DNA of 64,000 bases from assembly GCA_022592435.1 (NCBI GenBank), contig JABYQS010000169.1, positions 1 to 64,000 of the forward strand, given 5' to 3'. The translations under genes were made by a program, and so were the position numbers. Every line of letters begins with the position of its first letter. The stretch's first letter is position 1. The stretch is from Cerioporus squamosus (taxonomy: Eukaryota > Basidiomycota > Agaricomycetes > Polyporales > Polyporaceae). Positions 33,704 to 44,179 of this stretch are shown here, in pieces. The notes beneath the pieces were generated by a model that was not told where the DNA came from, made no database searches, and saw nothing but the letters and a program-made list of their open reading frames with translations.

Positions 33704-34403
33704 TCACTTACGATCCCAGGTCTTATGAAGCTTGAAGAAGCGCTTATCGAACACCGTCGCGTACTCCATCACCTTCTTCGACCAGGGCGTCGCGAGTGCC
33801 GCCTTGAACTCCTCCGCCTCCACGACCGACGGGTCCGTGCACTCGTGTAGCGCCAAGTACTTCGGCACCTTCTCGGCTTCAAGCTCTCGTCGGTCCCGCT
33901 CGCCCCGCCCTCCTTGTAGACATAGCGCGTGGTGCGGACCCACTGTGGGGCCTTCGAGAGAAGATCGACATGCTCCTCGTTGTACCAGTTGTTCAGGTCC
34001 TCCTCGAACTCCGGCGGGACCTCCATCAGGACTGCGATCACGTACGGGCCCGGGCTGCGCACGTCATACGCGTCGCCCTTGCGTGGGGGAACGGGCACAT
34101 CGAGCTTCTCGTACATGCGGCGGTCGAGCACTCCGATGCGCGAGATGATGTCCTTCTCGCGCTCGCTGCGCGTGTCCGCGAGGAGCGAGTACGGGGGTGG
34201 TTCACGGCATCGATGTCGGTGAGGTCGTAGAGCGCAAAGTACGCGGGCTTCTGGCCGTCGACGGCGACCCAGCGCGACCAGGATTGGAAGGCGGGAATGG
34301 GGATACGGATGGGGACGTGCTCGTTGTCGTACCAGTCGTTGTACTCGGCCTCGGAAACGGCTGAGCCGGGGTCGGAGAAGACGAGGAGGATGCCTTCAGG
34401 CAT
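33704..34403 (-). pseudogene. EthD-like protein, paralog D, with two frame breaks
   Basis: Repeat 1 (EYNDWYDNEHVPIRIPIPAF), the middle part (VLDRRMYEKLDVPVPPRKGD), repeat 2 (DLNNWYNEEHVDLLSKAPQW) and the end (KYLALHECTDPS, KLHKTWDRK) lie in three different frames. The first break is at the G5 run 34193-34197 and the second near 33873, each one base short in a G/C run. The locus is 700 nt; two more bases would give 702 nt and 233 aa, exactly the length of paralog B. All protein blocks are otherwise conserved, so assembly error is plausible and the gene may be functional. A TATAAA on the minus strand lies about 65 nt before the ATG. It is head-to-head with the F-box-like gene at 34858. Confidence 0.75.
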
Positions 34404-34769
34404 TGTGCGCTGCGTGTGAGACGTCGGTGAGTAAGAACGGGGACAAGTCGAGAGAACGACTGGACGTTTATATCGATGCTCGCGATTGCTTACGGATTCT
34501 GGTGCGGAGGAGAGACGGAGGCCGGGAACAGTAAAGACGTCATTTCTTCCCACATGCCGGTCCGGCGACGGTGATTGCGGGAGGCCTGCTCATGCTGGGA
34601 CATCATACTTGTCGCATATCGTCTCAGTAGGCCCACCACCTGGACATGGAGGTACGAGCTCGCGCAGAGAGTCGCACTTCCAAGTGCAGAACAAGGCGGG
34701 ATCATGGTCACGGTAAGTACTTACTCATACTATAAATTGAATGAAAACGCCAATCCGTAAACATGGATA
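34404..34769. promoter_or_regulatory. divergent EthD / F-box-like promoter region
   Basis: It holds the minus-strand TATA-like box near 34470 and separates the two start codons. It parallels the region at 27411-27928. No coding exon was seen. Confidence 0.4.
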
Positions 34770-34787
34770 AATAACGCGTCTGTGGCT
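34770..34787 (+). promoter_or_regulatory. shared ACGCG upstream motif, copy 4
   Basis: AATAACGCGTCTGTGGCT lies 71 nt before the ATG at 34858 and is identical to the copy at 29741. Confidence 0.65.
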
Positions 34788-35136
34788 GGAATTTTCTCAC
34801 GATATGTACGTGCACTACAACCGGCGCTCATTCGCTCGTGCTCTGATTACGACGACCATGACAGACCACGGCACAAGTGTAGTCAAGAGGGAGAAGACGT
34901 GAGTAACCGAAGCATGTGGTAACACGAAACTCATGTATCTGACCTTTGTACACAGCGCTGAGACACTCGACTCGCTACCGGCTCCCCAGTCTTCTTCGCG
35001 CTTGCCCCTCACAGTGCTCGATACCATCATCTGCTATGCTGTAGCAACCGGAACGTTCGACATCGAAGAATACAAAACCAACAACCGTACTCTCCTTGCA
35101 TGTGCTCTCACCTGTCGTGCCATGCTCCGACCAGCC

Positions 35137-35149
35137 CAGACACATCTCT
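35137..35149 (+). repeat. target-site duplication of the LINE, left copy
   Basis: CAGACACATCTCT here is identical to 38189-38201 and brackets the element. It is host coding sequence. Confidence 0.9.
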
Positions 35150-35163
35150 TCTTCTTCTTCTTC
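35150..35163 (-). repeat. (GAA)n 3' tail of the LINE
   Basis: TCTTCTTCTTCTTC on the plus strand, read GAAGAAGAAGAAGA on the element strand, sits between the 3' untranslated region and the target-site duplication. It is a microsatellite tail instead of poly(A). Confidence 0.75.
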
Positions 35164-35657
35164 AAATCCTTTTATTGTCCCGTTAGGGCCTAGCCCCATG
35201 TCGGACACAATACAAGCGTGCGTTACACTACAGTCGCGAGAGAGCGGAACGAATCTACGTAGAACAGTGGCCCCCGGTGTCCGAGGACGCCCGAAGGGAT
35301 AGAAGCTGATGCTGGGAGGTAAGTAAGTGTGGTAGCATGAGGTACAGTAGGGAGTCCCAGCGAGTGCCAGGACGCATGCACCGTGACCGCCGCCACCGCC
35401 CGACCCTCCAGGGGTAAGGCAGCAGGTTGGTAAACCGTGGGCTAGCGCCATCTTTACTCATAATCTCTAGACGGGGTACATGGGTCGGTTGCCCCTCCCC
35501 ATGTCAGAACTCCCCTGCTCCTGACGATGACACAGCCGCCGATGCACACGTCTGGCACTCACCGGACAAACTAGTAGGTATGAGAGAAGAGGGAGATACG
35601 CAGGAGCCAAGGATGAGCTGCAGAACCCAAGCATGCGATCAGCGAGCGCGAAGAGGA

Positions 35658-38188
35658 TCATGAAGAAGAACGGAATCTCAGCGTGGTCTGCCGCATGCGG
35701 CGTTGCGCTGGAGCGCGATCGTCACCAGTGCTGTCGGCGTCCTTGCGGTCCGCAGTTTGTAGGTCGCCGAACGTGTGGTGCAGTCGCCGGGTGGCGTTGA
35801 CAAACTTGAAGAGCCGGTCCATGCCCTCCTGCATTGACAGGAGGTAGTCGAGACGTGATCCATTGCGTCCCAGCGGGCCTAGAAAGACGCGGCGCTGCAA
35901 GGAGAACTTTGGGCACTGCAGCACAAAGTGCATCACCGTCTCCTTCGCTGCGCCGCACCCCGAGCACCGCTGTGTGTCCGCCCGGCCAATTGTGTGCAAG
36001 TGGTGGTTCAACGGCGCGTGTCCTGTACGAAGTTGGATCAGTAGAGAAGTGTTGCGCCGCGGCAGGGGCGCAACAAGCTTCTTGAAGCGGTCAGAGGGCA
36101 GCGCAGAATCCACTCGCCGAAGCTTCTTTCCCCTCTCAGAGTCTCGCCAACGCTTGGCTGCTTGCGCCTCGAGTTCCTTGTTGTATACTTGCTTCGCTTT
36201 TGACAGGCTGACAGGGAGAGGTCGACGCAGTGCTGCTGGGAGGAGGCGAACCGAGCTAGAGTCACCGGAGGCTGCCAGCTTGGCGTCGCAGTCGGCCTGC
36301 TCGTTCCCGGCAATCTCCTCATGTCCGGGGACCCACCGCAGCGTGAGTTCCAGGTTCCGATGCTGTCGTCTTGTCGCCGCGATCCGGTCGTGCAGCAGAT
36401 CGGTGAGGTAGTGGCTAGGACGTGCCTCGTGCACCAGAGACCCTTCGATCGCCGACTTGCCATCCAGCGCCACGGAGGCGACCCGACCAACCCTGCGCTC
36501 CCTCTTGACCAATTCCGTTCCCAGAATGGCCCCGACTGTCTCCGCCTCATACACGGTGTGCTCGTCGGCCGGCCCCAGGAAGAGGCGCAGCGACTTCCAC
36601 TGCCTTGCGCGCGCGTTGAAGAGTACTGCCGCAGCGCCAACTCCGCCCTCCAGCTCCGACCCGTCCGAGTAGATCCGCAGCCCCTCGCGCTGGACCCACC
36701 GGGTCTCGCTCTCCGCCGCCTCCTCCTTCGAGCTGGCAATGTCGGTCTGGTGCGCTGGCTCCCAGTGCGGTGGGTGACGAAACGCGGCAACCTTCTCCAT
36801 CCTGTCCTGAGAGATGCGCGGGGCATACAGCTGGAGCAGCTCGTGCATACGCGATCGGTGCGACCCAACTGGCTTGGAGGCTTTCTTGACATGGGTGTGC
36901 AGAGGGTGTGAGGAGGGAAGAGAGCAGAGGCGAGCTGCGGCGCGGAAGCAGATTTTGTCGACGAGCAAGTCGAAAGGGAGCAGGTGCAGGTGCGCCTCCA
37001 GTGCATCGGTGGCAGTTGTCTTCATGGCGCCTGTGACAATGATGACGGCCTGCCGCTGGATTTGCGCCAGCTTCTTTATGTGCCCCACCGTCCCGGAGGA
37101 AGCCTTCTGGTCTGTCGCCTTCCTCACCGGGAGCAAGAACGTGTCCGCGGCGTAGAGGATGCGCGGGACTGCGACCGCCAGATAGAGGCGCAACAGCGTC
37201 CCCAACGGCAGCCCGAGTCTTGACTGTCCCATGCGTCTCATGAGCGCTGTCCACGCTGTCCCTTTGGCAAAGGCGTCTGCAACCTGTGGATGGTGACGGA
37301 GCTCGCAGTCGACCAGAACTCCAAGAAAGCGGTGGTAGGGGGCAGCCTGGATGCGATGTCCCCGCAGCTGCAAGGCAGGTCCGAGACGGCCTCGCTTGAT
37401 GCTGAGCTTGCGCGAGAAGTTCACAAGACCGAACTTATCGACGGAGAAGGGGGAGTGGTGTGTGGCTGACCAGGCCTCTGCGCCGCCCTCGCGCTCCATG
37501 AAGTCCTTGAGCTGTGCATGCGCCTCCCCAAACGTGCGCCCAGTCACAAGTACCGCAACGTCGTCCATGGAGCCCTCAGCTGTCTCTCCCTTCGATGGGT
37601 TCGCAGCTTCGACCAGCGCCGCGTTGTAGAATGCGTAGAGGATGACAGAGAGGGGGCAACCCTGGTCGATGCCGCGCTCGATGAGGAACATGTCGGACAC
37701 GAAGTCGTCGAACTTGAGGATGGTCCGGCGACCCGTCAGCTTGACCTTCAGCCACTGGACGTACTCCACTGGCACCCCGCGCATGCGCAGGATGTGGTAG
37801 AGACGCTCCGGGACCGCAGCTGGAAAAGCGGACTTGATGTCCAGAAAGAGTGCCGCCGCAACCTTACCCCTCCGCCACGCATCCTTCACTGTCTTCTGGA
37901 CCAGGTGCAGCGAGTCAGTGGTCTGCCTGCCTGCACGACCTCCGAATTGATGGTTTGGCAGCATGCCATGCTTCTCTGCGTGGTAGACGAGAACGTTAGC
38001 AACGCAGCGGGAGAGAATCTTCGAGAGGCAACTTAGCAGCGCTATGCCCCGATACGCCTTCGCCACCGTGTAGTCCGTCTTTCCTGGCTTACGCAGGACC
38101 ACAGTGTCCGAGATCTTCCACCGTTCTGGGTAGTATTGCAGCTCGAAGGTCGCGCGGAAGAGTCGGCCCAGTACCGGGACCAAGACGT
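35658..38188 (-). CDS. LINE reverse transcriptase - RNase H (5' truncated)
   Basis: The frame is open from the truncated element end to 35658, about 840 residues. Reverse transcriptase motifs: FLDIKSAF (about residue 117), QGCPLS (about 178) and the catalytic SMDD (about 209), where many relatives have Y/F-x-DD. An RNase H domain follows with SDGS, YEAE, LDGKSA and WVPGHEEIAGNEQAD. A Cys-x2-Cys...His...Cys cluster (CSGCGAAKETVMHFVLQC) lies near the C-terminus. The first in-frame GTG lies in the target duplication, so there is no native start codon; the copy is dead for expression of a full protein. RNase H after the reverse transcriptase fits Tad-like fungal LINEs. Confidence 0.88.
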
Positions 38189-38201
38189 CAGACACATCTC
38201 T
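38189..38201 (+). repeat. target-site duplication of the LINE, right copy
   Basis: Identical to 35137-35149. The host frame resumes directly after it. Confidence 0.9.
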
Positions 38202-39310
38202 ACAAGTGGGTTATCCTCCCGCCTGCGAACGAGCAAATCCTAGCCTTCACGCGCACCATAGATTCCAATCCTGCCCTGGGCCTTCTTGTTCACAACATTC
38301 AGTTACAGTATCAACCCGTGCCGTCGTTTTACCCGCTCCCAGCACACGTCGTCGGGCGACTACCGAACCTCCACGTGGCCAAGTTCGTCGGACTTGCAAG
38401 GCACCATACTGTAGACTGCTCGTTCATACGGCTGTTCGCCGCCCCTTGTCAATCGCTGCAACACTTGGGGATTGCACACTTTGGGTTCCTCGCGCTTGCG
38501 GACCTCGTCCGTCTGGTCTGGTCTTTCCCGACCCTCGAGTCTCTCGTCATGCAACACTGCGCCTGGGGAGGCTCACCTAACGCCGCCTTCTTCGAGACGG
38601 AATTCTTTCCCAGACATGTATCCAAGCTCGCCGCACTTTACGTATGTCCATCGCACAGAAATATCGCCCACTGACGGGATTGACCTTGCCCATATACACA
38701 GTTGTGGTTGGATTACCCCACGCCCGTCCCGCTGCCGCTCTCGCCGTTCGGGACTAACCTGACTCTCCTGGAGATTGACGCGGTCCACACGTGCGCTTCC
38801 ACGGTCGAATACAAAGGTGCGCCTCGTGCGTGCGAAGGCTTCTGTACTGACTGTGGCTGACGTCCACCCATCTGCAGGTATTGCCTCCCTCGAGAAACTC
38901 CAGACCCTCATCCTGCGCTACACGGGACCCGACATCTCCTACGTCCCTCACGCGCTGTCGCTCATTCGCTCCATGGACCTCCGCAGCCTGGCTATCACCC
39001 ACCGGGTCGAGGACCAGACGGTCGATGCAATGGTACGGCACCTCGAGGCATTTAGTCCCAGGCTCCAAGTCCTTCTTGTGCGGTCCGCGTTCTGGAGTCT
39101 CCGTCTTTGCGCCTGGGAGATCTTGGGCAAGGAGCTGCCAGACGACGCGGGGCAGGAGAAGTGGAAGAAAGCGGTCACTCCGTTCTTGCAGGTGATGGCA
39201 GACAGGAACATTCTATCTCTGAGGGTTGCGGGTGCGTGTCTATCTTCGGACGTGCACTCTCGATATCGGATACTGACTGTGCATCGTCAGACTGTCCGAG
39301 GTCGCCATGA

Positions 39311-40747
39311 TGGCCGGACTTGCGGGAGCACTGGCCTCTTCCTGCCGAAGACCGCGATATTGTTCACTATGCGTCCTTGCTAGGCTGCTTCGTCGCGAGC
39401 GATGCGTATATTCTTTCTACAGTGTTGCCTACCGCGTCTGAAGCAAACATGACCGCCCAGACTCGCGAGCCTGAGGGACAACCTTTCGTTGCCGTAGTAA
39501 GTCAGTGTCTAGCTGTGTTGAGCCTGTGCGCCTCCGGCGGTGACGTCCTACTACCCTCTGGCCAGACTGCCGTGTGGAGACGTTTCAGCGATCGAACATC
39601 GCGGTCGAGGAGCACACTGGGCATTGCTGACTTACGAGTCCGTTAAGCTTCTCTATACCGTTCCCGGTTGCTGGCGTAGACTAAGACTCACCAATGCACC
39701 CATGAGCTGAGTCATCGTTGTTAGTAGGATAGGATGCCTCCCATCCGACGAAAGCGGAGCGTCCCGTCTGCGGTCTCCCTACCCTACACGACCCTTGACA
39801 GACTCCGATGCGCGCGTGGCACTGCCGTATGGTCTCGTTATTACAGGGAATCAACACATTGACTATCCGATGCAACCTATTGGGAGTTCGTGGCGTTGAG
39901 CGGCATTAGTACTGGTTTTGCGCTCGTGTGTTGGTGCGCACCGGCGGAGAAAACGGAGGTCGTCATGAAGCTGGTCGATGTCTTGGACCTCGAGAGGATA
40001 AATGATGCAACGTGCATGTGAGTGTCGGTAGGGATTGTACTTGTAGCAGATGGAGGTAGACAGCAAGGAATTATGGACGCAGCCTCAGGGAACGCGTTGG
40101 ACTGCGGAACGGCCACGTGGGCGCGTCAGACACGGCCGCTGCTGCGCTCTGCCCTTGCTGTCGTCCCATCCTCGTCCTTGTCCGTAAGCTCGCTCTCCCG
40201 GTCCTCTCTACGTCGGCCTTGGTGCGCTGGTATACAGCTACAGGAGAATAGGTACGCTGAGAGCCCCTGCCGGCAGAGATATGTCATCTAGATCAGCACA
40301 TGTGCATCGCCTCGTCTTCTCCGACGCCCGTCTGGGCCAGTGTCACTTGTCGGTCTTCCGCGACCCTCTCCGCGTCCTCGTCTCTCTCCTCGTCGACCAC
40401 CGATGCACAAGAGCTTGGCCTTTTGAAACCTTGAGACACGGGACCTCTGTATGAACTCTGGCAGAAGCCCTAGTACGCAGACGCTCACTTCCGTCGCGGT
40501 CTCTTCTGGCCGACGCTATCTGCTCCGAGCCGCCTGCTCGACATCGATTTCGCAAGGACCACTGGAGCGGGGATACTACGGTGCAACGATCTTGGAGTGT
40601 CCAGCGACGGAGCATAGGAATCGGTGCGCAGGACTACTGCTAGGTGCATATCTCCTATCCTCTCGCAATGTTCGTCGCCTCATTTCAGTATTCAGAAGCT
40701 GCTCGTTTTGTTTCTCTTGCTCTTCATCCTCAAAATTCTCCGCTGAA
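39311..40747. other. intergenic
   Basis: About 1.4 kb with no supported exon. Its last part may include the 5' leader or an upstream exon of the membrane protein gene at 40748. Confidence 0.4.
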
Positions 40748-42057
40748 ATGCCCTCAATGACCATTACCACTTCCTATCACCTCCGCACATCGGCCTACGC
40801 CACCCCTTCCTCCTCAACCCTTGTGAGCCGACCCGTATCTACCACCCACTTACCGCGGGGCGACGACGGAGACGGCGACGATGGAGCGATGAAGTGCATC
40901 TTTCTCCCGCCGGCATGCAAGAACGCAGACTGCACACTCACGCTGTGCGGATCGCCATTCTCGAGCCTCCACTGGCCTACTGGCCTGCCCACCACGGGCA
41001 CCATCTCAAGCACCACCTACAGCTATTCCTCGGATACGCTCCAGTACCCGACTGCGACCGCATCAAGCTCCGTGTACTCTGCGACGTCCACAGGGAGTGT
41101 CGGGACGAGCGTGCCGTCCGAGAGTTCCAGGGACGTTGGGGACGGCTTCTCTGCGTTGCAGATCGCCGGGATCGTCCTCGGCAGCGTGCTCGGCGCCGTC
41201 CTCCTTGGAGTGTTCTTCTGGCTGCTGAGGCGAGGGATGTTTGGGAGCGGGACGCTCTGCGGACTCCGCTACGGTCTTGCGCGATATCCCGGATGGAGGC
41301 CCGACGGAGGGCTCGGACATGGAGGGGCGGAGATGAGGCAGGAGCAAGGGCGGAAAGGAGGTGCCGTGGTGACGCCGTTCGGTGAGTTTCACTCTGTTGT
41401 CCTCCACACCGGTCGCTTACACATTCGTTCGTCCGCACAGAGCCGCTCAACAGCACGAGCAGCTCCCTCCCATCGTACCCATCCTCCACGCTCGCCGGTT
41501 CCGGTGAGGCTGCCCATCCCTTCCTCCCGGGCTCGAAGCTCCACTCTGCCTCGTCGTTATCCTCAGATCTGCACGGAGCAGACTCCCTTCCCCGACCGCG
41601 GAGCCCGACCGCGTGGTCGACCTCCCCGTCTGCATTCGACAACACGTATGGATCGATCGCAGCGGCCTATCCGTCTACAGTAGCCTCTGGCTCGGTGGTC
41701 GGCTCGGGCTCGCACTCAGCGCCGTCCGACGCGATGTCCATGTCCGAGGTCTCGACGCTCGTCTCGGACACAACAGGGCAGAGCTTCCCATCTACTGCTG
41801 CGGTGCTGTCCTACACGCCTCCTCCGTCTTCACGTCCACGTCCACCTCCACCTCCACATGCGCGCTGGGAAAACACGACGTCGACCCCGAGAGCGATATT
41901 GCCGATGCCAGTGCGGGGACACAGCCCGGCACCCACCATGTCTACGGCGTCGACGGGCGGAGCGAGCGCAACAAGCACGATCGAGGGCGTGCGGATATCT
42001 TCGTGGCATTCGTCGGATAGCGAGGAGACGGAGCTGATCGTGCGTGAGCGGAGATAG
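40748..42057 (+). CDS. Ser/Thr-rich single-pass membrane protein, paralog 1
   Basis: Predicted exons are 40748-41381 and 41441-42057 (59-nt intron, GTGAGT donor, CGCACAG acceptor), giving 416 aa. The ectodomain is short and Ser/Thr-rich with a Cys cluster (CIFLPPACKNADC). One membrane helix follows near residues 135-160 (IAGIVLGSVLGAVLLGVFFW), then a basic Leu-Leu-Arg-Arg stop-transfer. The cytoplasmic part is Ser/Pro-rich and ends with STIEGVRISSWHSSDSEET. No signal peptide is visible from this Met, so an upstream exon may be missing or the helix may act as signal anchor. It is a paralog of 51202-52500. The overall plan resembles fungal cell-surface sensors, but no known domain is recognised. 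Confidence 0.8.
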
Positions 42058-44179
42058 TCTTGGGTGAGGTGTGAGGCCTCGAGGTGTGTTTGATGTTGGT
42101 GACTTCATGTGGGTTTGACGTTCTTTTGGGACTACGCTTCGGATCACGGTATCGCTGTCTTAATTGCTATCGTGTTGTTTGTATATGGATACGGAGAAGT
42201 ATTGTAGTCGTCCGGCGAGGACGTTTGGCGGGGGAGCGATGCGGAGGTAAGCTCAGGGGGAGTTGCTCTCAGCGTAGGCTTCTGCATCGACGTGTCTACC
42301 GCACGTCCTAGCGATATGCTGACCGGGTAAGTACTAGTACACCTGGCACATGTCAGTTTCACCAATGTTCCTCATGTACGAGAGCATTTTGTCTCACCGT
42401 TTTATCTAAGACCACTCGTCGGACACTACATGTCGTACTTTCTTGCCGGAGCTTCTACCTACTACATGGCATAAGACCACCAGCTTGCGCTCATAGTCGA
42501 AAGTGGTGGACGTTATGGATAATTTGGTTAGCAGCCAGAGCATCCTATCCGTCGCCGGGCGATGTTACCCTTCCGCAAGTCGTTCAAAACATGGCGGCCG
42601 ACCTCTGCAGACACACCGCCTTGCGTCGGGCGGTCGGTAGGAAACGTATCTTGATCAGGCGCTAGTACATCGGCCCCCACGTGGGATGTCGAGATCGGGC
42701 GGCTTTGGCGTTTGCGATGCGTTCCAACTTCTTACCAAACTCCTTCCACTACGACCATGGGCTGCTGAGATCGCTTTTGCTTCTACTGCTGCAATCACCC
42801 CTCGCGCTGCTTCTGAACCAGTTCTGTGAACCTGGGGGTGACTGGGGACGACTCATCCATGCACCAAGCCCCGGCGCAAAGGTAGTGCTGCGACCACAAT
42901 AGTATGCGTGCGGGCACTCTTGCGGGAGTAGCGAGGGGGAGGGAGTGTTAGAAAGCGGGGGTCATGGCCTTGCATAACACGGTACGAGTACATGTAAGTG
43001 GCCCCGACTTCGGAACCATGACACCATCGAGTTGTGTGACGTCGTCCGTGAGCTGGTGTGATACGGGTGCGCGGTTGTAAGAACGAGGCGTGAGGAAGGT
43101 TTCTCGAAGAGGGGTGGAACGACTCGATGTCCACGCATCGCGTGTAGGCGGTATCACAGTTGAGGTGCGTTCAGGAGCAGATACGAAGTGTGAACGCGGA
43201 CGCTGACATTGGCTTGCATTGCGCTCGTAGAGGATCACTTCATCACTCACTTTATGAGCAACAACACTTCACATGGGGCTGAATGCATGCATCTCGAGAC
43301 TCCCCACGTCGTGGCAGGTGCAGATGAGCACGAGGCTGCATACGAGTCGCGGATATACTTCAAGGTGCGTTTTATACTCTGGTCGGCACCTCCTTGACGT
43401 CGTAGGCCGGAGACTTCTTATCGCCGTCGTCGCGACTACGCGGCGCCGTCACGACGCCTCTCGTGAACCCCGATGACACTGCTGGACACTTTTAGGCCAC
43501 CGCCATCTAATTAGCGTCCGAGCAACTGCCTAGCTGGCCCAGACACTAGGCGGTTCACGTTGCGGAGATTGACTGAAGCGCGGAGACGAATGTGTTATCA
43601 AGAGGCATACGGGATCTCGGCGAAGCTGTGGGTGATGAATCGGAAGTGTATGTTCCGACATGTATGATGATGCTTCTACCTCTCACCTTCAGATGAGTTC
43701 TGTCTGTATGTCGAGGTATGTGGAACTCATAAACGCGTTCTCAACAACACTCACTGAGCAATGTTCTGATGGAGACTTGTGCAGGTCGCGTGAACGTCGC
43801 GAGTAAGTCATGCTAATGCTCACACACTGAAGACTGCTAAGACCGGTCTTTGCCTGTGACAGGCTACTTCGACTTTAGCAGCTTCTCCTCGAGCGTTGCA
43901 GGCGGGCGGAATCAGGACTAACCTGCAGACTATTGCGACACCGCATCCGTGGGACTACTACGAACTCAATCTGACCCTCATCACCATCTGTCCACCGAAT
44001 ACACCGATGCCGTCTCCCCTTAAGCTCTCGGTCGCGCCCGCTTCCCTGCATCATGACCTCCCATCACATCTCCCCACACGTATACACAGTCTGCAGCGTT
44101 CTCACCTCGCTCCCACCCTCCCCCTCGTCCTCGCCACCACTCACCCCGCCATCCCCACACCTCATACCGCCTATCAGCC
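42058..44179. other. intergenic
   Basis: About 2.1 kb. I found no exon with family or splice support, no repeat and no RNA gene. The promoter of the EthD gene at 44180 should lie at its right end, which is C-rich. Confidence 0.4.

Larger units (their letters stand above)
35150..38188 (-). mobile_element. 5'-truncated non-LTR retrotransposon (LINE, Tad-like)
   Basis: This is a 3.04-kb minus-strand element inserted in an F-box-like exon, with a perfect 13-bp target-site duplication. From its truncated 5' end it carries reverse transcriptase, RNase H and a zinc-knuckle-like end, then about 500 nt of 3' untranslated sequence, an AATAAA at 35176-35171 and a short (GAA)n tail at 35163-35150. The endonuclease and ORF1 are missing, the usual result of incomplete target-primed reverse transcription. 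The clean duplication and an open 2.5-kb frame indicate a recent insertion. Confidence 0.9.
34858..39310 (+). pseudogene. F-box-like protein, paralog 5, split by a LINE insertion
   Basis: Host exons are 34858-34898, 34956-35149 continuing at 38202-38641, 38702-38816, 38878-39231 and 39291-39310. The F-box-like part is LPLTVLDTIICYAVAT, with CALTCRAMLRPAQTHL up to the insertion. The reading resumes with FTRTIDSNPALGLLVHN and runs through leucine-rich segments to the end. Skipping the element and one copy of the 13-bp target duplication gives 1164 nt (387 aa) with no other break, so the gene was intact when hit. Exon sizes 115, 354 and 20 nt equal those of paralog 3. As it stands the product would be truncated right after the F-box-like region. 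Confidence 0.85.

Noticed and set aside
42520..42660. Possible tRNA gene
   Set aside because: A few tRNA-like words occur, but no cloverleaf with a T-loop GTTCRANNC could be formed.
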